From Torymus aiolomorphi (lineage: Eukaryota; Arthropoda; Insecta; Hymenoptera; Torymidae): 64,000 nt of DNA. The DNA lies in NCBI GenBank assembly GCA_036365515.1, contig CM070876.1, positions 35,471,195-35,535,194 on the forward strand. Direction: 5' to 3'. The translations under genes and the position numbers were made by a program. The notes under the pieces were generated by a model, which did no database searches, was not told the origin of the DNA, and worked only from the letters and a program-made list of their open reading frames with translations. This document shows positions 24,150 through 43,202 of this stretch, in pieces. Each line of letters opens with the position of its first letter. Position 1 is the first letter of the stretch.

Positions 24150-25365
24150 CCTTTGCGTAGGCCAAAAACTAAGGCGGCAAAACAGCAGCGTGTACACGGT
24201 CCTCCCAACTTTTTATACATACAGGAACGCACGCATATATCCATACACACATGCAGCAGCCGGCGAACTGCAATCAGAATTGATTATAGCCTGCTGAAGC
24301 TCCGCGCCCGCAGGACCCAGCATCAAGATCCAGGCACTTTTCTCCCACTCTCTCGTTTTTTCGATTAAGCGGGAGGGCTCCTCGCTCGCCGCGCGAATTC
24401 GCCGCTATAGCGCGCTCGCAACTCGATAATGCTGATGTTTAGGCATCTATCGATGTCTGTGCCGCGCATGCTAATTGCGACTGGAGCCGTAATTGCGTTG
24501 GGGTCAGTTCCGAAGGAGGCCGGTAATAAGTTTAATTGAGATTTCAATTTGGATTAATTGAAAATTTAATGGAATAAGAGCTTTTGATTGTTGAGAAGTG
24601 TCAGTTACAATGAAGATTTTGTCGATCGGAATAATACGTACGTCTTATTTTTGTATAGTTTACATTGCCGAGCAACATTCTAAGTAAACAATAGTGAAAA
24701 ACACTGTAACTTAATATTATGATAATTTTTATCACGCAAGAGAATGAACATTTTCAAAATGATTGATCTTAAAATCATGAAAGAAATGAATATTAATTAT
24801 AATGACTTAAATAAAAAAGTTAATTACTTTAGTATTATTAAATAAATTATCATTAAACAAGATATTAACAAGATTGTTATCTTAGATCTATACCTTAGAT
24901 GTCGATAATTATTGAGCGCAATTACTGTAAGCAGCGCTTCCTTAAAAACCTTCGAGTATTTTAAAAGTAATCGAGCATTTTATCAAAAAGCCGGGAGATC
25001 GAATCAGTATCGTTGATGCAGCTACACACATGCGCGTTAGTAATTCGACAGTGATTTTGGCAAATGAGCATGTACTTAAAGCTTGTTGAGGAGGCTGATC
25101 GGAACCGATCGCCCGGCTTAAAACGGGAAGCTCCGTTTCGATCAGAATCGGATTGCATTCATCCTCTTTCTTCATTTATTCTTCATGGTGCAGGTAGCCT
25201 ATGCCATTCTTTCGTGTACATTTATGTTTTTTCTTTTTCGTATATATTTTAAGAGTTTTTACCCCATTAAACATAAAGTTGTAAGATAGAAAATTTGATT
25301 ATATTTACATGAAGTTAAATATAAGGTCGTGAAAAGATTGGCCACAATAATCAATCATATTATAT
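24150..25365. other. CpG-rich block then AT-rich DNA
   Basis: About 24160-24545 is CpG-rich and non-repetitive, a candidate cis-regulatory module. The rest is AT-rich, with a smaller GC patch at 24980-25160. No coding potential was seen. Confidence 0.35.
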
Positions 25366-25528
25366 AAAGGACCCCGCACACAATGTATGGGAAAAAATCA
25401 TCCGGTCAAATTGAACGAAACTTTGGAAAAAGATAGATTTCTTCAGGACCTCAAGATTTATCTTTTTCCAAAGTTTCGTTCAATTTGACCGGATGATTTT
25501 TTCCCATACATTGTGTGCGGGTTCCTTT
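25366..25528. mobile_element. Palindromic MITE, family AAAGGACCCCGCACAC, copy 1
   Basis: This is a nearly perfect inverted repeat of 163 bp. Ends are AAAGGACCCCGCACACAATG and its complement, and the arms extend about 70 bp. A second copy with the same terminal 25 bp lies at 58450-58584. No target duplication is evident. Confidence 0.85.
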
Positions 25529-25584
25529 CAAAGTTTATTCTAAAATTTAAATCTTTATTTAAATTAGAAGAAAAACACACGCTG

Positions 25585-25800
25585 AGAGAAATGTTCAGGA
25601 AATTTACTATAAACATAAGAAAAATTACTATATTCGATAGTAACTGTGGGACAGACTCAAATTTTCATCAAATTTACTACAATTTATAGTAAAAATTGCT
25701 ATATACATAGTAAAAATTACTCAACATATAGGAATTTTTACTATAAATTGTAGTAAATTTTATGAAAATTTGAATCTGTCCCACGATTACTGTGGAATAT
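25585..25800. repeat. Inverted-repeat element around GTGGGACAGA
   Basis: The core arms at about 25646-25700 and 25730-25784 are inverted copies ('GTGGGACAGA' against 'TCTGTCCCAC', with matching 'ATTTACTACAATTTATAG' blocks). It lies immediately beside the next TIR element and may be a separate insertion. Confidence 0.7.
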
Positions 25801-25801
25801 A

Positions 25802-26334
25802 CACTGAAAAAAATTTTACGTTGTGAGAACTGAAAGTACGGTTCTGACAACGATACTTTTGCTGATTTTCTTTCCGCTGAATTTTTTAGGTACAGTAATT
25901 GTATCGGTACAGCTGTGAGAGCCGTACAAGATACACTGAAATCACTAATGTATAGAGTTCTTTTGTCGAAGCATTAAATAGGTTATGATTCGATATACGT
26001 ACATATTTTTCATTAAAATAATCTCGATTGATAAATACACTGGATTACAGATGAAATACGCAAAAGCGGATTGCGAACACGCAGTTGATCGGCGGATTTT
26101 GTGACTTTTTGAGGTTATAACATAAACGTTGGCTTCGCATTGTAGCGTTGTCAACTAAATTGTACCGTTGTCAGAGCTGTACAAATACATTTTGCGCATC
26201 TGACCAATAGTGCCGTTACATTATGCAAATAAATAGACTGCTTCAGCCGTCTGTAAGGGTAAATGATCAGTATAAATAATGCTAGCACAGCAAATCGAAA
26301 CTATGCTTTCTACAGCCTAAAATTTTTTTCAGTG
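25802..26334. mobile_element. MITE with 17-bp TIR and TA duplication
   Basis: It begins CACTGAAAAAAATTTTA and ends with the exact complement. TA flanks both ends, fitting a Tc1/mariner- or pogo-type non-autonomous element of 533 bp. The interior has no transposase. A 69-codon minus-strand ORF inside has no known motif. Confidence 0.75.
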
Positions 26335-26354
26335 TAGTAATTTTTCCTACACCG

Positions 26355-26886
26355 CCCTGGTCGAAATCGATTCCATTATTTGCCTAATAAATAGCTAGTT
26401 TCATCAGAAACTAGACACTTTTCTTGGCTATTTCTATTCATCGATGAAACGATTTTTCCGATCATATTCGCCATTTAATAGACAGAATAATAGAATAAGT
26501 TTTTTCAGAAATTTACATTAACTTATTTATGAGTATTTAAAAGATATCAAAGTCGGCCAGCTTTTTTAGCTAGAAAATGGCTAGTAAGAGGCTTCCTATT
26601 ATGGCAAGGAGTGAGACAATCAGAATCAAACGGAAAAATCATTGTTTTCGTTTGTATCCTCTGAAACGGTACTATATAAACGAATTAAATACCAATAATT
26701 CGTGTTTACATTTTGGTTAGCTATCTTTTGTTGGTTTTAAATATATGATCAGATTAGAGTTACCTTATCTCCATTAAATAGAGAATACGACCGGAAAAAT
26801 CGTTACATCACTACCCAGAAATTAGCTATTTTTACTAGCTATTTATTAATTTCCTGGCTATTTTCGATAGAGACCATTTCTACCAA
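26355..26886. mobile_element. MITE, CCCTGGT-GAAAT family, copy 1
   Basis: Ends are CCCTGGTCGAAAT and ATTTCTACCA. The interior is closely similar over its whole length to 61975-62543, including 'CATCGATGAAACGATTTTTC' and 'CAAACGGAAAAATCATTG'. It is non-coding. Confidence 0.8.
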
Positions 26887-27544
26887 CGCATTTTTCTTCG
26901 TGCAGTCAGTCTAATAAAAACCATATAATAAATGCAATATGCAGGTTTTGAAAATGATTTTATGCAGACATTCTAAAATCGATGTACATTACACTGCCTA
27001 TTATTTAAATTTGTACTTTAACACTTCACATTGCTTAACATACATGTCGTAATAACGTATTTTTGTAATTTTTGCTGAAATGTTTTACGTTTCTGTAATT
27101 TAATTTGCCTTACACATTCTTTTTACAAGATGCATTTCTCGAGAAAATTTATCATCCTCGTGTTCATCAAACATTCACCGTTAAACCCCTGACGTTAAAA
27201 AATTACTCTTTTCATACCCCAACGATTGGATTCACCAATTTCTGCATTAATCAGGACTCGATTTCTTTCGCTGCTCTGACAGAAAAATATATTTCCGACA
27301 CGAAATCCTTAACATAACTATGTAATCGAGAAGGTTTTTACATTTTTATATCCCTTTTACGTTACCTCTCCCCGTCGATCGTTCTTTCCTCGAGCTTATA
27401 TACCTCCCGTAAAGAAAGTATGCGCGGCCTCACATTTGAGCCTCGCGTTGCGCAGCCGCTTTTTGTAAACTCGCGCGCGAGCCCGCGCCGGGGATTTGGT
27501 CCTCACGTATATACATATATACCCACACACACGTACACACATAC

Positions 27545-27594
<50 letters not shown>

Positions 27595-29490
27595 CAAAGC
27601 ACGTGCCAGCGGGCCTCGCCGTTCGCGTAAAAAGCCAATTCGGTACGAAGCGAACGGACCCTTTGGGGGCCGCACGATCGGTTTTGTCGCGCACACGCCG
27701 ATCGATGTAGTCGTGCGTGTAACCGTGCACGAGTCCTGTTTTTCGAGGGCCGCTCGCGCGCGCGCGTGTATACGAAGAAGAAGAGGCACACTCGCTCTGT
27801 TAAACGTTCCGTAAATCATCGCTTCTTGCGCGAGAGCAATCGCGAATTGTGTTTGCGCGCAGACTGCAAGGCGAATTGGGAGAGAAATATCGCGCGCTTT
27901 GATGTACGCACTTGGGTGATGCGCGCACGCGCTGTACGCTGCCGGTTGACGTGTGTCTGACTTACGGGCATTTTTCAAAGTTAGGGCAACAATTTTTGCG
28001 GTGGTATGAACCAGAAAGACGATGGATGAAGAATGTGGCATTTGCCATTCTTACATATATTGCAATGTCTGGCGAACCTTGTTACGTAAAAATTCTGATA
28101 TCCACACATTTCTTGGAATCTGAGATACGCAATGTTTAAAAGATTATATTAATTTATAAGTTGTTATAATTTTGTTTAATGATTGAGTAATTTACGAGCT
28201 AAAATTTTCTGACTTGGTAAACGGAGTATACAAAGTATGATTATTATGTCAAATTCTATTTATAGTTGTTGAAGTTGACATGCTTTTGATAGAACTTGAG
28301 ATGCAATCAATGCGAGATTTCAATTTGTAATGTAAATATTAAAAACATTATTCTACTTTGTTGAGCTGCATTTTATAAATCCAACCCAATTTATTCGAAA
28401 ATAGATCGTTATTTTGCACTAAGAAAAGTTTATTCCGACTAGGAGATCGTATCGCTTCTACCATTCTCGAAGCTTTTCCCATTAATCCAGCATCGAGTCC
28501 ACACTTTTACATCGCACGATCCCGCCATACCCTCATCCACGCTCACGTTTTTCTCATGTACGCAAATACATCGGGGCAAAACGGATCCCTCCCACTCCCC
28601 TTACCTCGAAAAATGCTCGGCCATTAACGTATCGCGGATAAGCGATCGCGTCCGTATTATTACCGGCCACGCGCAATTTATTATCCGGCGCGATAATCTA
28701 GCTTCCTCGCTTCAAAACGGCCGCGCACGCGCGTAATGACGGACGGGACCCGATATGGGAGGTCTTGAACTTTGCGCGCGCGCAACAGAGTGAAAGAGAA
28801 AGAGAGAGAGAGGTGGGAGAGAGATCCACCCGCGCTTTTCATGTACCGTGCGTGCTGGCGATCAGTCATATGAAGGTGTGCGAGCACGCGCTGTATAAAC
28901 GATTTCCGATGGACCACGATCAAAGCAGCCACCGAATACAAGGTGCACGGTTCGTGCGAGAGATCGTTGGTGGCCGCACCGTGGCTATCCTGACCTTTCG
29001 AAGGCGAGAGAGGAAGACTTTAATTTGCACCGCGGACGAGTGGTTTATGGTCTTATTAGCTGGGTGTAATACTGTTGCAGACATAGAAAATCTTTTCATT
29101 TTTTTTTTTTTGTTAAATGTTACTTTTTCTTTGTTCAACTATAATTATTCTTTTCATTATATAATTCTGATATGTGCATCACGAAACCTTAAAAAATGTA
29201 TGATTTCAGCGTTTCCTAAGTAGTCGAAAATATTTTTTTTTTCTTTTTGGTACGTACTACCGCATCGTGTGATTCTTAAGAAGGTCTATCGTTAAAATCT
29301 TCGTTAAATTTAACGATTTATTAGAATGATTGCCACACATGCTGTAATATAAGTAATAACAAAGATTAAAAGAAGAGGATTCGAGATAACGAACAAATTT
29401 TTACTTATAGAATTTAATAATTGTCAAAACTATAGTTACTGTCACCTAAAAAAACATTCAACAAAGTCAAATCTTTTATACTTTTTATCG
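26887..29490. other. Intron segment with two CpG-rich blocks
   Basis: CpG-rich blocks lie at about 27370-27970 and 28440-29060, separated by AT-rich DNA. The first contains an interrupted (GA)n run at 27545-27594. The long overlapping ORFs on both strands here are GC- and repeat-driven shadows. The blocks are candidate regulatory modules. Confidence 0.35.
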
Positions 29491-29745
29491 AATTTTGATT
29501 TGGGAGGGGTCATTTTGTTCTGTGTTCAATTTCAGTGCAAGGTACCTACATATATAAAAACCAGAACATTATCACAATTCTACCAAGTTGCATTCAATTG
29601 TTGTCAAAAACATGCATATACTTATACACATGCACATACAATTGAATGTAACTGTAGATTTTGATAATTTTCTGGTTTTTATATCGGTACCTTCCTCTGA
29701 AATTGGACACGGAACAAAATCACCCCTCCCAATTTAAAATTGATC
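29491..29745. repeat. Imperfect inverted-repeat element
   Basis: Arms of about 90 bp (29491-29585 and 29655-29745) are inverted: 'TTGGGAGGGGT' and 'AAAAACCAGAA' on the left against their complements on the right. A distal segment near 29820-29878 ('GGGGGGCATAGCTCCCCTAG') is itself a small palindrome and may be part of the same mobile unit. Confidence 0.65.
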
Positions 29746-32700
29746 AACTTTATTTGACAATCGTTAACCGAAGTAGATCAGTCGTGCGTTATTGTAAAAA
29801 CGAACGTTTTGTACAGACAAGGGAGTGGACGCAGCGAACGAAGCGAAGTGCACATGGGGGGCATAGCTCCCCTAGTATTAATTCTGAAAAAAGAAAATAA
29901 AAGATTATTTTATAAACTTTATATGCAACAAATTTTAACTGAATAAAGTAAGGGTGTTTTTAAGCGATTTTTTAAAACGAGAAAAATCAGTGGTGTGCCT
30001 ACAGATTACAAATGCTGTGTCGTAAAAAAATGCCGTAAGGATATATGGTTTTATATAATATGATTAGAAATTCTACTTTTTTGCATTATAAATTTTCTAA
30101 TTCTAAAAAAGAAACTTATTTTTGAAGAAAATAAAAATATTTCATAATTTTTCAGAAACCTGCGGCAAAGAAATAACCTATTTCATCGAGTGACGCAAAC
30201 ATCAATATTTTAAAAACTAAAAATGAAAAATTGAATTGGCTAACGTGCGTTCTGTATTCCGTAACTTTTCGTGACTTTTTTGTTGTGTGGCCCACATATA
30301 CGTATATAATATCCTTTTATATATTAGTCGACAATGAACCTAAAAAAATCTTACACAAGGCTTGATAGAGAGAATTATTTACCTCCTATTCTCTACTTTT
30401 TTCATAAATGTATTAGAGTGTTTCACGCATGGTATTTTAAAACATGCGTCGCATGACTTCGCATTGGTACACATATACTTGTTGTGAAATGGTGGCATTA
30501 GATATAAGTCTTGCTTTTGAATCGAGCGTTTTTAATGTACAATTCACCAAACGAACGCGTCAACGTGTAACTCGTTTGGTCGCTGATACTCAGCCACAAC
30601 TTGATTTTGCTGTATAACTACGATGTCGTAAAAAGATATAAATAAATCTTTTGGCGCTCATAAAACAAGCTATATTATTCCGGTTGAATAAAATAAAGGT
30701 TAAAATTTATGGGTCGAGTTGCGCGTAACAACGTACTTACTTCTCGGATCGTTTGCATATACATCTTCGTAATTCGCTAACAATTACAAATTTTATGCGC
30801 CATGTTATTATGTATCTGATGTGGAAAAACTAGTAAATGATTTTATCAAATATCTCCTGATTCAAATATCCACGGAGTCGTATAATTTCCTTTGCATATT
30901 AGATCAAGGATAATTTAAAATTTTACAACGCTATATACCATGAACATGGAGAAAAAAGTATGTCCAGTTACTTCATCTGTTATTTTTATGCGATTCACTC
31001 GTTTAAGAAAAGATTGCATAAACAGCAAATGTTAAGAATAATATTTAGTGTCATCTTATTGGCTCATTAACAATGTGCCATATATGAAAAAGTAAACATG
31101 AACCTACATTCGAGAAACAACAGAGCATTAATCAGGCAAAATTTCATTACACCGTTATGCGCAATAAGAAACAGCGCGACAAATCGACATCTCGTTCACA
31201 CCAAATCGGCAAGGACAAGTAGAAGAAAGGGGAACAAAAATATCGAGAAAAAAGGCCATTTGAACGAGGCTACAAACGGCGAATGGGTTGCAAAGTTAAT
31301 GAGAAGCTCGACTTAATGCCCAGAGAGAGAGCCAGTGTGCGACGGAAGAAGGGCGACTGTGAGCGCGTGCAAAATCGCAATGGGGAGAGAGAAAGAGAGA
31401 GTGAGATCGAGAAAAAATGTTCCTCACAGCCCCGGGAACAGCTCCCCCTTCAAGTCTTCGGAGCGTAGCTTAGCATACTTTATTTGATTTTTTGTATTGG
31501 ATAATAGTCTCAGGTAATAGGGTACACGCGAGTCGCGCTCTCGAGGGCTGCGGAAAAAAGAGAGAGAGAGAGCGAATTTTCGCACCCCCGTCGTTCGTGT
31601 ACAGCCACTCGGCGCGTGCGCTACTCCGCCACTGCATTAACGAATTTACATTTTTTAAATGGGGAGGGTTGCCCCCGTGCGCCCGCTTTTCCTCGTTGTT
31701 TGGCCCGCGTGCGCGAGCGCATAGCTCGGGGGTGATAACTTGCGAGCCATTTGTTCCGCGCGGAGAAATGAAACCGCGCGCGCCGACGTTCTCTCTCTAT
31801 CTTAATAAAGAATCACGAGGCCGCGCGCGCCACGAAGGGTTTTTTCCTTTCTCCGTGCCTTGCTCTTCACCGACCCCACGCCCTCCGTCTTCCTCTTTTT
31901 CTTCCCTGACGCCTGTTTTTTTAGTTGCTCGCAAAAGGGGAGCAATTAATACCGATTGCCCGGGACAAGTGAGCGTATAGACGCGGAGAGTCTGTTAATT
32001 TGCAAAGACGATTAACGTTAGTGACAGCAGTGAGGGGCAGGTAAAGAGGACTCTCGAGAAATTTGTCAGGATTAAGCTCTTTTCGAAGTAGATCTTGCAT
32101 TAAAACATTATTACACGTTCATTACTTGGGAATGATAGAGATCAAAAGTACGCTGTTTTTTTTAATCACTTTTTTACTGGAATATATATAACATCATCGT
32201 TCTCACATTTTGTACAATAAATGAAAAGTTTTAAGATAGTTCTAACCACTTCCCTTTTGATCTATGAAAAAGAATAAATGAATGATCAAGTTATCTCTGA
32301 TTTCAACACATCAACGTCTACGGAAAATATGTAAAAATAAAACATAATACATATATATTAATAATCACTCAATCATATTACAGAATAAAAACCGCATACC
32401 AATAACCATGCATAACCCAAAAAAAGCTATGAATAAATGAAGACTATTTTTCACCTAAAAAAATTCAACCAGCACGTGCAATGTCGATTTATATGAGCAA
32501 CGATAATCTAACGCCCAAGCAAGTATACTACACAGTAGTTGTACATCATAAAACAAAGACCAGCAGCCTGAAGAGCATCAATAGCTGAGAATCCCCCGGA
32601 ATCAAGCATATGTTTCATCTAATCACGTTGGATGTTCTGCCATTATCAGATGAGAGCGGTAGAGCGAGAGAAAAAGACGAAAGAAGGGTGTCACCCGGGC

Positions 32701-35700
32701 GAGAAAAAAGAGAGCGAGAAAAGGGGAAGGGGAGCCTCGCTCTCTCTCTTTCTGGAACGAACGAGTGCTAGCTATACATATTTAATGAGCCTCTGTGCAG
32801 TCGTCGGTATATACATAAGACACCGACAAGACTCGCGGAATATTTTTATTCAAATCGCACGGAGCCAAGCCGCAGCTCTCGGGATATCAAAGAAAAATAC
32901 GCTGAGAGTGGGTTTCCCGCATGCATAAGCGTATAATCCACAGGAGTAGCTATATACACGCGCGTAGATATAGACACAGGGCGAGGTGTATATAATGTAT
33001 ATTTCAAAATCTGCCGCGCTCATTATTATCCAATCGATATTGCGGCGCGTCCCCTCCAGAAGGCAGACGGAGAAAAAGGAAGACGTTCGATTCTCTCCGG
33101 GGCGTATTACACTCGCGGTGAGCGTGTATACGCAAGTCTTATCTACGCAAAGCTTTTTGGGGATCCGATGCCAATCGAGTGATGTATGTACGCTCGGGGT
33201 GTCTCTTATTTTCTTTTTTTTTTTTATCTCTTGCAAAGTGGATTTCCGTCCTCTCTCCCCCGCTGCAGCCTCTTCATAATGCGATGTCTAATCAGAAGAA
33301 TAATAGGCGATCGACAATATCGGCTGTTTGCATTGCATGATTAATGCGAACTATATTTTAATGAGCCGATATGGACGGCCAAGAGAGAATCGAACGATCG
33401 CTTTTCCAGCGTGCGCACACACTTTAAAGTGTTCGAGCTTATATGATGTATGCGAAGTCAATTTGGCTTACAAGAAGAGCTATAAATGAGAGTATGAGAT
33501 TTTATGCGGTAAAGACTTGCTGCGGTTGGGCTGGGTGTGTAGATAAAGTTTCATGTGATATATATTTTTGAAGATATTGCGATACCAAACCAATATGATG
33601 CTACTATCTCCGGAATGTATATTTATGATATTGGAACATTAACAACATACGAGTTACTATTTGAAAATGCAGTTCTCTTTATGTAAAAATTAAAACTATT
33701 ATCGCATAAGTAATTTGAACTGCAAGCGGTGGAGCATTAAAAGTTTATTCTTATGTACCACGTCTCAACTGGAACCAAACAAATTAAAAAATGGATATTG
33801 AACTACAACCATTACTAAAAAAAAGGTTCTAACATTATCATATTTGTCCTCCTCGCTCTCGTACGCAAACACATTCTACCACCGTAACAACGCCAAGTCC
33901 CACTGCGGAAAGACGTCGCGTTCGGGGTAAAAAAAAAAGAAAAACGGCGCTCAACCGAGCAGAGCGGCAGCGTGCAAGGAACTCGTGAATCATGCGCCGC
34001 GCCCGCCGCGTTATTATAATGTACGCGCGAATCCAATAAATATAAAAACACATTACTCAAGCGCGGACTTCGCGCGGACAATAATGAGATGGGCCGCGTT
34101 CGACGGCAAACACCGCGCGCGGCTGCCTCGTATTTCACGCGGAATACAAACACGCGCGCCAGTGCAGGGAGAGGCGCCTTTTGAAAACGCCTATATGTTT
34201 GTGTGCACGCGCTCGGTCGGCGGCGACGAATGCACCGTGAGAAAAAGAAAGACGGAGGGAGTGGGTTGGGAAAGTTGTTGCGAAGATTGGGCAAGAACCA
34301 ACAATTTTTAAGATCAAGTTCCACTGTCTATGTATGTCCGCTTGCGTCTGCTTTGTTACTCATTTGGCGCATTTTTATTGTGCATTTGCATTTGTACGGA
34401 AAGATGTCATTCTCTGAGTCTTATACCTATTATATGTACCATAAATGAAATTTGATTCATTTGTTCTACTATGTTTTATTGTCTATTCGAGGAATATATA
34501 TCATATAATACACTATCCAAATGGTTCTTATAACTAATGAATAAAATAACTTTATTATACTTGGTAAACTATGTAAAAATTGTTGCTCATAAAAGCGTCA
34601 AATAGGCTTACAAAACATAGTTATATATTACTTATAAAACGCGTATAATTCAACCATCAACAGTATACAGTTTCATACCTCATTTATTTCGCGACGTGAA
34701 ATTATTTAACCAGCAGCCTGAAATTACATGACGGGCATTATTAATTATGCGCAAATTGAGAAATTATGCAGAGTTAACAGAAGTGAAAGCGATAATTAGT
34801 ACAAGCGATTTTTACGGGCCCGACCAAGCAAACGTTTACCTTGCTTGTATCCGTGGTTTTACGCGCGCTCACGCCTCGTAGGTCTTGCCGAGTTGCAAAC
34901 AAGACGACAAGTTGTGTTGACTCGCCGTGAGCGATGTTCAAGTAAAATATGTTCTGCTATGTGCGCTCGACAACGAAATCTTATACAGGCGTATACGCTG
35001 CGGTAAAGTTAATGCCGCCGCCGAGTGGATTCGCGCACCGCAGTTATTCAAACATTTGCACTTTTCTTGAAAGTGTCCAGGACATGTAACCATCTATGTA
35101 ATTAAATTTTCACGGTGCAAATTACACGTAAGCGCCACTTTACATGCATTTACATAATTCAATGCGAATCTGTTGATTACAAGATTAGTACTTTCATACT
35201 TTGCAATGAAACCATTAAGTAACATGCAATTTTTAATGAAACATGACTATTATGTTACATTAATATAAAAAAATAATAAAATATCTGTAGCAGTGATACT
35301 ATAATTATCAGTTATATATATATACACATACATATATAGAACGGGATATAATTTCTTTTGTCAGATGAGAAATCAAAACAAACATTAAGGTGGATCATTC
35401 TGCGACTTATACTTTGAGTCAATGGACTTTAGGTCTGACGTACATATAGCAAGAACCAATAATTAATCCTACATATAATAACTTCTTAAGTAACATTTTA
35501 GAAATATTCGTTATTTCGCACGTGAAAACATTTTTTGGTAAAAAAGTTATCAACTCGAGATCCGCTTCAAAAGTCGACCAATAGAAGTTTTTAATTAAAC
35601 TTGCAGGTGTAAGAATGGACCTCAGCTTATTGGTTACAGTATCTATTAACAATTATTCGTAATAAAAAATGTTCTCTTATTCGAATTGACTATAGAAAAG

Positions 35701-36102
35701 ATCTATTGGTGAGAGTTGGCATCCCTTAAATTTCCAAGTGGCTCCATTCCTAAACGAGCTTGAAGTTGGTACCTTCTTTTTAAAAAAATATTTGATAAAA
35801 GTTGTTCATAAATAATTTATGAAATTTAAACCCTTTTTTGTAACTATATAAGAAAACTATAAAATGTACATATGAAAATAATGAAATTTCGTTGGCAAAT
35901 AAGAATATGTAAAATAGGTTACATACACCGTGCTCATAACGTTCAAAAGTGCATTTATACCGTTTGAAGCCAACGTGAGGCTTGGGTTGTCGAGTTGAGA
36001 CGGCTTGATAAGGTTAAATGTAAGATACGGGGGCGTCGAGAGGTCAAGTGGCTTCATAGTCGACTCGGGTTCGTCACTGCAAAGAAACACTGACCATCGC
36101 CC
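29746..36102. other. Intron segment alternating AT-rich and CpG-rich blocks
   Basis: CpG-rich, mostly non-repetitive blocks lie at about 31100-32060, 32640-33440, 33830-34330 and 34700-35060. The intervening DNA is AT-rich. ORFs of up to 169 codons in the blocks have no domain, and overlapping frames on both strands are equally open, so none is called. Functions are not visible; enhancers are the simplest guess. Confidence 0.35.
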
Positions 36103-41169
<5,067 letters not shown>

Positions 41170-41383
41170 TGTTAGATCCGGGTTCGGGTAATAAATAAAT
41201 ATGTAACACACGATTACAAAAATACGTTGAAACTTTATTTTACTTCAACTCAACCGTCAAGGTCAAACTCAAAATCAAAACTGAACTATTTACAAACAAT
41301 AAACAACAGCTGCTTCGCCGTTGTTATGTGCGGCGGTTCACAATGTTCGAACCGCGCACACGTTCGATTTCCGGATCATAACA
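41170..41383 (-). repeat. 3' LTR of the Gypsy element
   Basis: 214 bp, bounded by TG...CA and preceded by ATAT. It is about 96% identical to the right LTR. Confidence 0.93.
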
Positions 41384-41385
41384 TT

Positions 41386-41400
41386 GCCTTCTCCTCTCTT
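41386..41400 (-). other. Polypurine tract of the Gypsy element
   Basis: On the minus strand, GAAGAGAGGAGAAGGC directly precedes the 3' LTR, where second-strand priming is expected. Confidence 0.75.
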
Positions 41401-41419
41401 CAGATTGTCGTCCCGACAA

Positions 41420-42847
41420 TCTAAAAACCATCTTGCGTCTTGAGTCTTCTCTCCAAGCGGGTTGATCTTCTTCTCAGAATCCAATGATGACCCAGGATCT
41501 TCCACCAAACATCCTCTACCTTGACCCAACCTAGGCATCAAGTTACCGAGTGATGTCTTCGAGATGTGAAGTCCATTCAACACTCTAGGACTAGATGAAG
41601 GACACGTCTCTTGAAGTAGAATTCTTAACTTTTCTTACATTTTCTGAACTTTTGGACTAGAGGAGGGAAGATGACGTACTGTAGACCTCGCCCCTAGTCA
41701 CTGCTCTGGCATTCGCCTAGCAACTCACAGGAAAATCACAGCTCAAAAACCGTTAGGTTCGGAACTTCTCTTTCTACAAATGACGCTAATCTGTCAGCAT
41801 GTACAATCTTCTTTTTGTGTCTTGCAGATCTTCGGATGCAGAAAACAATGTCGTTGATTTTCTTAATGATTTCATAAGGTCTTTCTCAACTCATTTGAAG
41901 TTTAGAGGTTTTTCTTTTCATTCGTCGTGGATTGAAAAACCAGACTTTTTGACCTTCCAGAAATTCAACGCATGGTGCTCTTCTATCGTATCGAGATTTT
42001 GTCTTTTGGGAGATGATGGTCATTCTCTGTCGTGTTATTTTGTGAATCTCATCTAGTTTTTGTCTCAGCTACTGTACGTAGTTGTTGTACGTCTCTCCTT
42101 GAAAATCGCCAGGTGGACAGCCTCGAATCAGGTCCAATGGCAGTCTCAGGTCAGAGCCGGTGTACATCTCAGCTGGAGTAACCCCAGTAGTCATATGTTT
42201 TGAGAACCTGTAAGCTAACAAAAATAATGAGACCCAACGATCCCATTTTTTTTTTTATTATACGATATGTATTTGGTCAAATAGTTTAATATAGTTTGAT
42301 GTTGTCTTTCTACTTGACCGTTTGATTGTGGGTATAATGGTGTGATTCTTGTTTTTCTGATTCCTAACAATTCTGATAATTCTTGAACTAAACGCGAGTC
42401 AAAATTTTTACTTTGATCAGTATTAACTTCTAACGGAACGCCATATCTACTAACAAATTGTGTAACGAAAACTTTTGCGATAGTTTTTGTTCTCATATTC
42501 GAAATAGGAAAAACCTCAACCCATTTAGTAAACGAATCTGTAATTACTAACAAATATTTATTTCCTAACGATGAAATTGAAAATGGCCCTAATATATCCA
42601 TTTGTAATCTTTCAAATGGTAACCCTGAATTATAGATTTTCATTTCACCATGCCCTTTGTCTGGAGGACCTTTTTTTGCAATGAAAATCTTACAAGATTT
42701 ACACCAGTTCTCTATATCTTCTTTACAAGTGGCCCAATAAAACCTTTTACGAATTTTCTCTAAGGTCTTATTAATTCCAAAATGTCCACCAGTAGGAGAA
42801 TCATGCGATTCTTCTAAAATCTCCCTGATTTTTCGTTTTGAAACCAC
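41420..42847 (-). pseudogene. Gypsy integrase, decayed
   Basis: The open part (42847-42215) shows the zinc-binding HHCC region with 'HDSPTGGHFG' and 'CKSC', then the catalytic core. First Asp: 'LQMDILGPF'. Second: 'NTDQSKNF'. Glutamate: 'GQVERQ'. After 42215 the C-terminal part continues only with stops and frame changes toward 41420. The missing start is upstream, because integrase is normally part of the pol polyprotein. It is inactive because of the surrounding breaks, although the three core acidic residues remain. Confidence 0.88.
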
Positions 42848-43202
42848 AATTTGAAGAACTTTAGATTTTAAATCAAGCGAAATCCATTCTCTGAATAAAA
42901 TCCCATTATTTACAAGAAGTGATTCTCATTGAGAACAATACACTTTTGTAAATTCATCCTTTGAAGAAATATTTTGCCAATTAGGTTTTATTCCAGACTC
43001 TTTTAAGTATAAAAGAGATAGTTTCATCTTGCTGCTGAGCTTCTCGCCATTCAAAGGACATATTATCCTCAAAAACAATCCTGCAAACTTCTTTTTCAGA
43101 TTTCTCTTCGCTTTTTTCTTCTATCCTCGAACAACACTTGCAAGAAAAATCTGAGCATGGTCGTCTTGAAAGTTCATCAGCATTTCCATATCATTTTATA
43201 GC

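Noticed and set aside
27396..28139. ORFs of up to 203 codons on both strands
   Set aside because: Overlapping frames in a CpG block with a GA run, with no recognisable domain or splice context.
33815..34324. 169-codon minus-strand ORF
   Set aside because: Several frames on both strands are open in the same CpG-rich block and the product has no known motif.
41799..42056. 85-codon plus-strand ORF in the Gypsy element
   Set aside because: It is antisense to the decayed C-terminal integrase region.
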